64,000 nt of DNA, taken from the NCBI GenBank assembly GCA_016717005.1, contig JADJUF010000007.1, positions 130,001 to 194,000 of the forward strand, given 5' to 3'. Source of the DNA: Myxococcales bacterium (GTDB taxonomy: Bacteria > Myxococcota_A > Polyangia > Haliangiales > Haliangiaceae). A model generated the notes under the pieces. That model saw nothing but the letters and a program-made list of their open reading frames with translations. It made no database searches and was not told where the DNA came from. Shown piece after piece: positions 51,505-60,277 of this stretch. Both the position numbers and the translations under genes were made by a program. How positions within the stretch are numbered: position 1 is the first letter of the stretch; every line of letters starts with the position of its first letter.

Positions 51505-53649
51505 ATGCCTAGCACCACCACGCCCGACGCCACGTCCTGTCCGCAGTGCGGCGCCCACAACGACGCCGGCGCCAGCTTCTGCGCCGCGTGCGGCGCCAGC
51601 ACCGTGGCCCACGCGCAGTGCCCGAGCTGCACCAGCCTCAACCCCCTCGGCAACCGCTTCTGCAACCGCTGCGGCGGGTCGCTCGAGCACGCCGGCTGGG
51701 CCGGCGACGCCGCGACCAGCGGCGTGGTCGATGGCATCTGGGAGCGCGGCGGCGACGAGCTGATCCGGCGGGTCGATCCCGAGGACGCGCGCCGGTTCCT
51801 CGGGGCCCGCACCGTCCGGGTCCCGGCCGGGACCGTCGGCGTGATCCTCGTCGACGGCGTGATCGAGCGGGTGCTGCCGCCGGGCGAGCGCACGACGCTC
51901 GGGCTGTTCGAGCGCATCGCCAGCTTCTTCCTGGGCCGCGACCGGACCGCGTTCTACCTGGTCGATCAGCGGCCGTTCCCGGTGCCGTTCGTGGTCCAGA
52001 CCCGCCCGAGCCCGACCGGGCACACGCTCAAGTCGCAGGTGCTGGTCACGTTCACCCTGCCGCGCGGCGATCACGACGCGCTGGCCCGGTTCATCGCCAA
52101 CGTGCTCGGGCCGCGCCCGGCGTTCGCGGCCGGCGACCTCTACAACCTGCTGCGGCCCGACGTCGTGCGCGTCGCGCAGGAGGCGCTCGAGCGCGCCGTG
52201 GCCGCGCACGCCGACGGCGCGGTCTCGTACCCCGACGCCGAGGCCGCGATCCGGATCGGGCTGGACGGCCTCGTCGGCCCGCGCTACGGCCTCACCGTCG
52301 ACGCGACCCTGGCGCCGCTGACGCGGATCGCCAGCCTCGATCTGCGGCTCGGCGCCGGCGTCGCGCCCGAGGTGCGCCCGTGCACGAGCTGTCAGCGCGA
52401 GCTGCCGGCGACCTTGCGCTTCTGCGACGCGTGCGGCGCGCGCCAGCCCGAGCACCCGAGCGGCGGGGCGACGCCGTCGCTCGAGAGCCCGCTGTTCTCC
52501 GCCGACGGCCAGCAGCTCGAGCTCGAGCTGGTGGTCCGGGTCCACGGCCAGCACGACGACTTCGGCCCGGCCGCGATCGCGCCGGCCCTGGTCGGGGCCG
52601 CGGCCGCGCACCTGCGCATGACCACCTGGACCGCCCTGGCGACGCCGGCCGGCTTCGCGGCGCTCGAGCAGGCGCTGACCGCGGTGGTCGCGACCACGCT
52701 GACCGGCCTCGGCCTCACGCTGTCGGCGCTCGCGGTGATCGACGCGCGCACCAAGAACGGTGAGTGGCTGCTGGCGGCCCGCGCCGATCTCGAGCGCGCC
52801 CGCGAGGCCGTGCGCCTCGGCCACGCCTGGCTCGAGCAGCGCGACGGCGAGCTCGAGCTCGAGGAGCTGACCCTGACCCGGGTGCTGCGGCAGCAGCGCA
52901 CCCACCGCGACCAGGCGTTCGCGCGCGACGCGGCCCAGACCGAGGACCGCGAGCGCCGCGACGAGCTCGCCGCGCGCGCGGCCACGCTCGACGTGGCCGC
53001 GGCCCAGCGCGCGGGCGCGGTCCGCGCCGCGACCGACACCGTCGAGCAAGAGCGGGCCCGCCGCGAGCTGGCCCACGCGACCGAGCTGCGCCAGACCAGG
53101 CTGACCGCCGAGCTCGAGGAGCTAAAGGCCCGGCGCGATCTCGACTTCGCCGAGACCGAGCGCAAGCGCCGGCTCGAGCTCGAGCTGGCCGCGGTGGCCG
53201 AGGCCCAGCAGCTCGACAAGCTGCGGGCCATGGCCGAGCTCGATCGCGCGGCCGAGGCCCAGGCCCACGCCCACGATCTCGAGAAGCGCCGCGCGCTCGA
53301 GGGCTTGACCCCCGAGCAGATGATCGCGGTCCAGGCGGCCGAGCTGGCGCGCACCGACGGCGGCGGCGCCGCGTGGGCCAACGTGCTCGCGCAGCAGCAC
53401 GGCGTCGAGGCCGAGCGGCGCCACGCCGAGGACACCCGCGCGGTCTACGAGCGCGCGATGGGCGCGATGGCCGACGTCGCGCGGTCGCGGGCCGAGGCCG
53501 CGCCGGTGGTCGCGGGCGGCGCCGGGCCGGTGGTCACGGTCGCGAACACCAGCCGCAGCGCCGGGCTGACGCGCGCGTGCAAGGCCTGCGGCGCCGGGCT
53601 CAAGGCCGACGCCGGCTTCTGCGGCGCCTGCGGCGCGTCCCAGGCGTGA
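51505..53649 (+). CDS. Zinc-ribbon, SPFH-like, coiled-coil protein
   Basis: 714 residues from ATG 51505; AAGGGGG lies about 11 bases upstream. Order: two zinc ribbons at 12-60, an SPFH/Band-7-like domain at about 85-275 (VRVPAGTVGVILVDGVIERVLPPGE; LVTFTLPRGDHDALARFIAN), another ribbon near 293-312, a mixed domain, a long Arg/Glu/Ala-rich coiled coil (about 425-650) and a final ribbon (692-712). It resembles cytoplasmic SPFH 'virion core protein'-like proteins. No membrane anchor. The MVP shoulder is itself SPFH-like and is followed by a coiled-coil cap helix, the same order as here. The stop overlaps the next gene by 4 bases. Confidence 0.78.
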   Translation: MPSTTTPDATSCPQCGAHNDAGASFCAACGASTVAHAQCPSCTSLNPLGNRFCNRCGGSLEHAGWAGDAATSGVVDGIWERGGDELIRRVDPEDARRFLGARTVRVPAGTVGVILVDGVIERVLPPGERTTLGLFERIASFFLGRDRTAFYLVDQRPFPVPFVVQTRPSPTGHTLKSQVLVTFTLPRGDHDALARFIANVLGPRPAFAAGDLYNLLRPDVVRVAQEALERAVAAHADGAVSYPDAEAAIRIGLDGLVGPRYGLTVDATLAPLTRIASLDLRLGAGVAPEVRPCTSCQRELPATLRFCDACGARQPEHPSGGATPSLESPLFSADGQQLELELVVRVHGQHDDFGPAAIAPALVGAAAAHLRMTTWTALATPAGFAALEQALTAVVATTLTGLGLTLSALAVIDARTKNGEWLLAARADLERAREAVRLGHAWLEQRDGELELEELTLTRVLRQQRTHRDQAFARDAAQTEDRERRDELAARAATLDVAAAQRAGAVRAATDTVEQERARRELAHATELRQTRLTAELEELKARRDLDFAETERKRRLELELAAVAEAQQLDKLRAMAELDRAAEAQAHAHDLEKRRALEGLTPEQMIAVQAAELARTDGGGAAWANVLAQQHGVEAERRHAEDTRAVYERAMGAMADVARSRAEAAPVVAGGAGPVVTVANTSRSAGLTRACKACGAGLKADAGFCGACGASQA

Positions 53650-54920
53650 CCGTCAAGGTCGTCCTCGGGCTCGGCTTCGGCGACGAGGGCAAGGGCACGA
53701 TCGTCGACTGGCTCGCGCGCCAGGCCGCGACCCCGCCGCTGGTCGTCCGCTACGGCGGCGGCCCCCAGGCGATGCACCACGTCGTCACCGACGACGGGCG
53801 CACCCACTGCTTCGCGCAGCTCGGCGCCGGCGGGTTCGTGCCCGGCGCCCGCACCCACCTCGGCCCCGACATGGCGGTCGATCCCTACGCGCTGGTCGCC
53901 GAGGCCGCGGCGCTGGCCGAGGTCGGCGTCCCCGCCGCGCTGACCTCGCTGTCGATCGATCCGCGCTGCGTGCTGGTCACGCCGTGGCACGCGCTGGTCA
54001 ACCGCGTGCGCGAGCTGGTGCGCGGCGACGCGCGCCACGGCTCGACCGGCCGCGGCGTGGCCGAGGCCAAGCTCGGGGCGATCGCGGTCCGCGCCGGCCA
54101 GCTCGGCGCCGGCCTCGCCGACGCGCTCGCGCCGCTGCGCCGGGCCCTGGCCGCCGAGGCCGCGGCGCTGATCGCCGCGCACCCGGCCGCGCCCGAGGCC
54201 GCGCGCGCGCTCGCGGCGCGTTTCGGCGACGACGACCTCGCCGCCGCGGTCGTCGACGCCGCCGCCGCGATCGCGGCCGCGGGCGTGGCGATCACCCCGA
54301 CGCTGCCCGCCGCCGACGACGTGATCCTCGAGGGCGCCCACGGGGCCTTGCTCGACCAGGACCACGGCTTCGTCCCCCACGTCACGCCGAGCCGGATCAC
54401 CCGCGCCGCCGCCGAGGCCGCGGCCCGCGCGCTCGGCCTGGCCGGCTCGCTCGAGGTCTGGGGCGTCGTGCGCGCGTACCACACCCGCCACGGCGCCGGC
54501 CCGTTCCCGTCGGAGCTGCCAGGCCTGGCCGCGCGCCTGCCCGAGCGCCACAACCCCGACGACGGCTGGTCCGGGGCGTTCCGGGTCGGCTGGTTCGACG
54601 CGGTCCTGGCCCGCTACGCGCTCGGGTTCGCCGGGCCGATCGATCGCCTGGCGGTCACCTGCGTCGATCGCCTGACCGCGCTGGCCGAGGTCGCGATCGT
54701 CGACGCCTGGCGCACGCCCCGCGGCGACGTCACCGACCTCGCGGCGATCGCCGCCGGCGAGCGCACCGCCCTGGCCGCCGCCGCGACGCCGATCGCGCGG
54801 CGCGTGCCGTCGATCATCGCGGCGATCGAGGCCGCGCTCGGCCGCACCGTCGACGTCACGTCGTGGGGGCCGACCGCCCGCGGCAAGCGCGCGCCCCCCC
54901 CGACCGGAGCGCCGCGATGA
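53646..54920 (+). CDS. Divergent adenylosuccinate synthetase paralogue
   Basis: 424 residues, near the PurA length. GDEGKG with the catalytic-Asp equivalent D13, a His pair in QAMHHVV (44-45), EGAHGALLDQDHG and VVRAYHTRHGAGPFPSE place it in the PurA superfamily. Key loops differ: GGNNAGHT is replaced by GGPQAMHH, GDEGKGK by GDEGKGT, and the IMP-loop motif GTTGRGIGP by STGRGVAEA. It is therefore unlikely to be the housekeeping enzyme and may act on another nucleotide. The GTG start overlaps the SPFH-like gene (GTGA), so the two are made together. PurZ-type enzymes are a precedent for changed substrate, but the retained Asp13 argues against PurZ itself. Confidence 0.8.
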   Translation: MTVKVVLGLGFGDEGKGTIVDWLARQAATPPLVVRYGGGPQAMHHVVTDDGRTHCFAQLGAGGFVPGARTHLGPDMAVDPYALVAEAAALAEVGVPAALTSLSIDPRCVLVTPWHALVNRVRELVRGDARHGSTGRGVAEAKLGAIAVRAGQLGAGLADALAPLRRALAAEAAALIAAHPAAPEAARALAARFGDDDLAAAVVDAAAAIAAAGVAITPTLPAADDVILEGAHGALLDQDHGFVPHVTPSRITRAAAEAAARALGLAGSLEVWGVVRAYHTRHGAGPFPSELPGLAARLPERHNPDDGWSGAFRVGWFDAVLARYALGFAGPIDRLAVTCVDRLTALAEVAIVDAWRTPRGDVTDLAAIAAGERTALAAAATPIARRVPSIIAAIEAALGRTVDVTSWGPTARGKRAPPPTGAPR

Positions 54921-54945
54921 GCCGTCGGCGGGCGCCGCCGTCGAC

Positions 54946-54951
54946 TACACT
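54946..54951 (+). promoter_or_regulatory. -10-like TACACT seven bases before an ATG
   Basis: TACACT ends seven bases before ATG 54959 of the lipoprotein gene, which supports that ATG as the true start despite the frame break that follows. No ribosome-binding site. Confidence 0.4.
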
Positions 54952-54958
54952 GGCGGCG

Positions 54959-55449
54959 ATGCGCCCCCTGCCCTGCGGATCCTGCTCGCCGTGCTCGCGC
55001 TCACCGCCTGCGATCCGATCGATCACATCAACGTGCGCTTCCCGGTGGCGCCGGGCCCGGCCGGGGCGCCGCCGCCCATGGTCACCGCGTACTGGGTCCA
55101 GACCTACCAGGGCCGGACCTACGCCCAGTTCCAGATCGTCGCGCAGGCGGTGACCGGGCCCGAGCTGAACGTGACGGTCACCGAGTGCTGCGGCACCGCC
55201 GCGGCCTACCGCGCGGGCAAGCTCGCGTTCCTCGGCTGCATCGAGCGCGCGGACGCCGCCCCCGAGCTGGTGTGCGGCGCGATCGGCGCCCCGGACGCGG
55301 CGATCACCCACGCGCGCGCGCAGGCGACGAGCTGCGCCGAGGTCGCCCAGACCCTCGGCCGCGCCAACCTCGATCTCGCGACCTGCACGCTGACCCCGAT
55401 CCGCCCCGCCCCCGCCGCCCGACCGGCGGTGGCGACGCCGCCGAGCTGA
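54959..55449 (+). CDS. Small lipoprotein with apparent frame break after the start
   Basis: The frame ending at 55449 encodes a lipobox (ILLAVLALTAC) and about 145 mature residues with six or more cysteines (TECCGTAAAY, FLGCIE, LVCGAI, SCAEV, LATCTL), probably disulfide-bonded. Upstream in that frame there is no ATG or GTG before 54991. ATG 54959 is one frame away, and the run of five C at 54964-54968 lies between. Six C would give MRPPALRILLAVLALTAC, an ideal signal. I therefore start the gene at 54959 and regard the break as a homopolymer error. Function unknown. Confidence 0.65.
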
Positions 55450-55544
55450 GGCGCAGCCCGCAGCCGGGGCTCGCGACCGATCATCAGCGCCACGGCCACG
55501 CGCCGGCGGGGATGAGGCGCGGTGAGCGGTCGGCGCCGGCGCGG

Positions 55545-58046
55545 CTACGGCGTCAGGCGCGGCGGCTCGCCGTTGCCGGCGGTCGCGACCCGGTCCTTGA
55601 CCCGATCGAGCAGCCCGGCCAGCGGCGTGCCGGCGAAGACCCGGTCGATCACGTCGACCATGGTCTTGCCGCCGACGAACGACTGCACGCTCATCGCCTC
55701 GGCCACCTTGGCCAGGACCTCGCGCGACGACAGCGCCAGGAGCGCCTCGCTGAACCCGCCCTGGGCCGCGCCGAAGCGCTTGACCGCGGCGTCGACCTCG
55801 GCGGTCAGCGCCTCGAGGGTCAGCGCCTGGCGCGCGCGCTCGGCCGCGACCGCGGCGTCGTCGACCGCGCGCTGCCGGGCCAGGCCGGCCTGGTGGTCGA
55901 CGTCGACCGCGGCGTTGGTCGCGGTCGCGGTGGCGTGCCGGGCCTTGGCCGCCTCGAGCTCGCCGGTGATCTGCGCCAGCGCCACCTGGACCCGCGCGCC
56001 GATCTGCTCGATCTCGATCTCGGTCAGCTTGCGCTTGGTCTCGGCCTGGGCGTCCGCGGTCTCGCGCGCGATCTGCTCCTGCCGGCGGGTGACGTCGAGG
56101 CCGCGCTGGGCGCGGAGCAGCGTGATGTTCGACTGGACCGCCTCGTGCTGGGCGTGGCTGAGCAGCTCGTCGATCGACGCGTCGTCGATCGACACCTCGA
56201 GCAGCTCGACGTCGGTGATGCGCATGCCGTTCTCGGCGAAGCGCATGCCCGACCGGGCGCCGCCGTCGCCGGTCTTGCCCAGGAGCGTGTCGCGGATGAT
56301 CTCGACCGAGCCGGCGTAGAACGACTCGATCGACGCCTTCTTGACCGCGCCCTTGAGCACGCTGCGGACGTGGTCGCACAGGAACTTCACGTAGTTCTCG
56401 ACCTCGAACCACTTGGTCGGGTCGCCCTCGAAGTTGACCCGCATCGAGTACTCGAGCGTGACGTTGACGTGATCGCTGGTCTCGACCTCGCAGATGTCGC
56501 CGACCTTGTTGTTGAGCACGCGCAGGAACACCGTCTCGATCAGGCGCTCGGAGGTCTTGGGCTTGCCGGTCGAGAGCTGGATGACCTCGAGGGTCTCGTC
56601 GTAGCCGAGCAGCAGGTTGAGCGGGCCCTGCTCGACCCGGCGGCCGCCCTGCTTGTCGACCACCAGCACCGCGTAGCCGACCCAGGTGTTGACCGACGGC
56701 ACGCCCTGGAACCGGGTGTCGAGCACGACGGTGCGCGGCTGGGTGAACTGGTTGGCGCGGTCGAGCACGTCGCCGGCCAGCGCTGGCGACGCCGTCGGCG
56801 CGCCCGCCACCTGCTGCGCCGCGGGCGCCTTCTTCTGCTGGCGCTGGACCTCGTTCTCGGACACCACGCCGGCGCGACCGACCGGCCCGGCGCTCTCGAG
56901 CTGCCGCAGCGACCGGTTGTACGCGAGGACGCTGTCGTTGCCCGGGTACCAGGTCTTGCACTCGCGCTCGGTCAGCACCCGGCGCACGATCACGTCGTCG
57001 ACCGGGTTGGGCAGGAGCATCGCCGGGCCGCGGGCCATCCGGATCTCGCCCGACTTGCGGTTCATCACGTAGCGGGCCTCGCCGGCCGGCACCGCGACCG
57101 CGAAGTGCTTGTCGCGCCCGTCGTAGCGGACGACCGAGTGCTCCTCGCGCGGGAAGTAGATCGCGGTCTCCTTGCCGGTGATGAAGAACTCGTCGCCCTC
57201 GCGATGGCTGGTGCCACCCTCGGTGTACGGCGCGATCACCTTGACGTGGAGCCCCTGGATCTCGTTGAGCTCGATCGCCTTGAACTTGCGGTGACCGTCC
57301 ATCGAGATGAAGGTCTCGGTCGGCTCCGGAAACACCACCTGCGGCCCGCGCTCGTAGCGCTTCTTGCCGTTCTGATCGACCAGGATGCAGTACTCGAGCC
57401 GCTCGAGCGTGAGCGCGTCGCGCACGTAGCTGCCGTGCTCGTCCGGCACCACCCCGACGCCGGTCGGCGGGATGTAGAACGACACGTCGGTGCCCTTGAT
57501 GATGAAGAGCTTGCCGACCGTCAGCTCGGCCGGGGCCCGGGTGATCGGCTGGGTCGGATCGGCGCCGTCGACGGTGGCCGGCTTGATCACCGCCTGGCCC
57601 CAGTGCTTGCGGGCCTCGTCCTCGTTGTAGACCCGGACCAGCAGGTACTGGTTCGAGCGCAGGTGGTGCCCGGGCACCAGCTTGACCATCTGCCCGGGCC
57701 ACAGCGCGAACGAGCACGGCCCGTTGATGTTGATCTTGCGGCCGACCTCGAGATCCGGCGACGGGTAGACGCCGCCCGGGACCGGATGATCGTTCTTGGC
57801 CGACGGGTTCTTCAACACGACGTAGAAGCCCTCGGGCGCGATCGCGATCTGCTGCACCGCCTGCTCGAGGTTGCACGGCTCGAACCGCTTGTTGTCGGGG
57901 TTGAACACCACCGCGCGCTCCTGCGCGGTCGGGTTGATCACCGTCGGACCCGTGTAGGTCTTGATGATGCCCTTGGTGACGTCCTGCATGTAGGCGTACT
58001 CGCTCGGTGCGAGCACGAGGTCGCGCTTCTGGTTGCGCTCGTCCAT
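55545..58046 (-). CDS. Bacterial major vault protein (MVP) homologue
   Basis: 833 residues from ATG 58046 with GGGGGA eight bases upstream. The first ~400 residues hold repeated beta modules like vault repeats (for example HVKVIAPYTEGGTSHREGDE then FFITGKETAIYFPREEHSVV, and YCILVDQNGKKRYERGPQVV). About 437-640 matches the MVP shoulder domain (VEQGPLNLLLGYDETLEVIQ; LSTGKPKTSE; FEVENYVKFLCDHVRSVLKG). About 625-770 is the cap-helix coiled coil (EQIARETADAQAETKRKLTE). Eukaryotic MVP (~890 residues) self-assembles into hollow vault particles; a few bacterial homologues are known, with unclear role. No signal peptide. Whether this one assembles is not shown by sequence. Confidence 0.9.
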   Translation of the reverse strand: MDERNQKRDLVLAPSEYAYMQDVTKGIIKTYTGPTVINPTAQERAVVFNPDNKRFEPCNLEQAVQQIAIAPEGFYVVLKNPSAKNDHPVPGGVYPSPDLEVGRKININGPCSFALWPGQMVKLVPGHHLRSNQYLLVRVYNEDEARKHWGQAVIKPATVDGADPTQPITRAPAELTVGKLFIIKGTDVSFYIPPTGVGVVPDEHGSYVRDALTLERLEYCILVDQNGKKRYERGPQVVFPEPTETFISMDGHRKFKAIELNEIQGLHVKVIAPYTEGGTSHREGDEFFITGKETAIYFPREEHSVVRYDGRDKHFAVAVPAGEARYVMNRKSGEIRMARGPAMLLPNPVDDVIVRRVLTERECKTWYPGNDSVLAYNRSLRQLESAGPVGRAGVVSENEVQRQQKKAPAAQQVAGAPTASPALAGDVLDRANQFTQPRTVVLDTRFQGVPSVNTWVGYAVLVVDKQGGRRVEQGPLNLLLGYDETLEVIQLSTGKPKTSERLIETVFLRVLNNKVGDICEVETSDHVNVTLEYSMRVNFEGDPTKWFEVENYVKFLCDHVRSVLKGAVKKASIESFYAGSVEIIRDTLLGKTGDGGARSGMRFAENGMRITDVELLEVSIDDASIDELLSHAQHEAVQSNITLLRAQRGLDVTRRQEQIARETADAQAETKRKLTEIEIEQIGARVQVALAQITGELEAAKARHATATATNAAVDVDHQAGLARQRAVDDAAVAAERARQALTLEALTAEVDAAVKRFGAAQGGFSEALLALSSREVLAKVAEAMSVQSFVGGKTMVDVIDRVFAGTPLAGLLDRVKDRVATAGNGEPPRLTP

Positions 58047-58205
58047 GTGGTTCCCCCGGTGTCGAACGTGTCGACGGCAAGCGTTACGCAGCGACTGTCG
58101 CCGGGACCGGCGATGGGCGCAACCGCCCACGTCGGTGCGATGCCGGGCGGCGGCGATCCGTCGCAGGACCTGCGGCGCGACCGACGCGCCGCCCGCCGCT
58201 TCGAT

Positions 58206-58211
58206 TATGAT
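58206..58211 (-). promoter_or_regulatory. -10-like CATAAT upstream of the MVP gene
   Basis: On the minus strand CATAAT stands out in GC-rich DNA in the 194-base gap between the GH15 gene and the MVP gene, about 160 bases before the MVP start. No good -35 at 17 bases. If used, the MVP mRNA would have a long leader with a normal ribosome-binding site. Position is approximate by a base or two. Confidence 0.3.
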
Positions 58212-58240
58212 CTGGCGCTGCCCGCGTTGACCGACGACGG

Positions 58241-60131
58241 TCAGCGGCGCCCGACCAGGTGGGGCGAGCGCGACGAGCCCTCGTCGCGGAGGCGCAGCGC
58301 CAGATCGATGCGCAGCGCCGCGTTGATCAGCCCGAGGTGGCTGAACGCCTGCGGGAAGTTGCCGAGCAAGGTCCCGGTGCTCGGATCGATCTCCTCGGAC
58401 AGCAGCCCGACGTGGTTGCTGGCGTCGACGTGGGCCGCGAACACGTCGAGGGCCCCGTCGAGGTCACCCTGCAGGGCCAGCGCCTCGGCCAGCCAGAAGC
58501 CGCACAGGATGAAGGCGCCCTCGGCCCCGGCCACGCCGTCGGGGTCGCGGTAGCGGTGGAGGAACTGCCCGGTGCCGAGCTCGCGCCGGACCCAGCGCAC
58601 GGTCTCGATCTGCCGCGGATCCTGGTCGGGCAGGAAGCCGTGGATCGGCATGAGCAGGAGCGCCGCGTCGGGCCGGGCCTCGCCGTAGACCGAGACGAAG
58701 TGGCGGCCGGTCGGATCGAGCGCCTCGGCGCAGATCTCGGCGTGGATCTCGGCCGCGGCCGCGGCCCAGCGCAGGTGCAGGTCGCGGCGCCCGAACGACA
58801 GCGCCAGGTGCGCGCCGCGATCCATCGCCAGCCAGTTCATCAGCTTCGAGTGGACGTTGTGGCGGACGCCGTGGCGCGGCTCCCAGATGCCGTGGTCGGG
58901 CTCGCGCCAGCGGGTCTCGGCGCGGGTGATCACGTGCGCGAGCTTGTGCCACGCCGGCAGGGTCAGCGTGCCGCCGAAGCGCTCGAACAGGTGCGCGGCG
59001 TCGACGACCGCGCCGGTGGTGTCGAGCTGGAGCTGATCGCGGGCGCCGTTGCCGATCCGCACCGGACGCGAGCCGAGGTAGCCGGCGAGGTGCGGCAGCT
59101 CGCGCTCGGTCGGGACCGCGCGCCCGTCGATCGTACATCAGCGCGAGCCCGGCCTCGGTGTCGACGGCGTCGCGGAGGAAGTGGTAGAAGTCCCGCGCCT
59201 CGGCCCGGTAGCCGAGCAGGTTGGCGGCGCGGATCGCCATGGCCGCGTCCCGGGCCCAGGTGAAGCGGTAGTCCCAGTTGCGCGGCCCGCCGATCCACTC
59301 GGGCAGCGACGTCGTCGGCGCCGCGACCACGGCGCCGGTCGGCGCGTACATCAAGAGCTTCAGCGCCAGCGCCGCGCGCAGCACGTGGTGGCGCCAGGGC
59401 CCGTCGTACTCGAGCTTGCTGGCCCAGGCCCGCCAGCTCCGGCGGGTGGCGCGCAGGTGCTCGAACGGCCGGTGGGCGTCGACGTGATCGAGGCCGTCGC
59501 GGCCCCACGACAGCACGCACCACAGGCTCTGCCCCGATCGCAGCGTCACGGTGGCGCGGACGCCGCCGTCGGGCAGGCGGCGCCACGTCAGGCGCTGCGA
59601 CACCGCCAGCGCGAGGCGCTCGCCGGCGCGGCCCTCGGCCACGACGCCGTGCTCACCGACCTCGATCCGCGGCACGTCGGCGCCGTAGGCGAAGCGCGGA
59701 TCGAAGACGACCTCGACCTCGACCGGCGCGCCCGGGCAGTCGACGCGTCGGTGCAGCTCGTGGTTGCTGGCCCGCGGGTCGTCGCTCCACGGCATCGAGT
59801 CGACGAGCCGGACCTCACCCGCGGCGCCCCGGAACACGGTCTCGAGCACGTTGGTGTCGGGGTCGTAGGCCTGGAGCGCCTCGAACGGGCACGCGGCCGG
59901 GCGCACCGCCATCGAACCACCGCCGCGGGCGTCGAGCAGGCGGGCGAAGACGCTCGGGCTGTCGAACCGGGGCAGGCACAGCCAGTCGACCGCGCCGTCG
60001 ACGGCGACCAGCGCCGCGGTGAAGCCGTCGCCGATCAGGCCGCGCGCGGCGATCGGCAGGGCCGCGGCGGTGTCGGCGTCGGCGATCGTGAACGGGCGCC
60101 CCAGGTGCCGCGCGGCGCTGAGCAGATCCAT
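58241..60131 (-). CDS. GH15 family glycosidase (glucoamylase/trehalase type), with frame break
   Basis: About 630 residues from ATG 60131, six bases after a TACGAT -10-like hexamer. The N-terminal beta domain (GDGFTAALVAVDGAVDWLCLPRFDSPSVFA) and the (alpha/alpha)6 barrel (RNWDYRFTWARDAAMAIRAA, HGIWEPRHG with the general-acid Glu region, LLSEEIDPSTGTLLGNFPQA) are typical of bacterial GH15 enzymes acting on trehalose or alpha-glucans. Near 59128-59137 the frame shifts by one extra base: LALMY continues into IDGRAVPTERELPHLAGYLG only in the next frame. The two halves fit together without loss, so a sequence indel is likely. No signal peptide. Confidence 0.87.
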
Positions 60132-60137
60132 CGGCCC

Positions 60138-60143
60138 ATCGTA
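60138..60143 (-). promoter_or_regulatory. -10-like TACGAT six bases before the GH15 ATG
   Basis: Minus-strand TACGAT, identical in sequence and spacing to the element before the FHA/sigma-54 activator at 3803. Supports a leaderless start. Confidence 0.45.
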
Positions 60144-60277
60144 CCCAACGCAGACGGCGGGCGGGTCCGCGCGCGGCGACGATGGCCGATCGGGATCCCG
60201 GGCGACGGGCGGGTCGCCGCCCGCGGCGTCGCCGGCGACGTGTGCGCCGCCGCGACCCACGTGGCATGCTCGACGCG

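Noticed and set aside
53646..54920. Housekeeping purA
   Set aside because: Conserved IMP-binding and GGxNAGHT loops are altered, and it is coupled to an SPFH-like gene. A PurZ call was also dropped because the catalytic Asp is retained.
55449..58240. Vault RNA gene near the MVP homologue
   Set aside because: No polymerase-specific or conserved small-RNA signal can be recognised. The short gaps (96 and 194 bases) show no convincing structured RNA.
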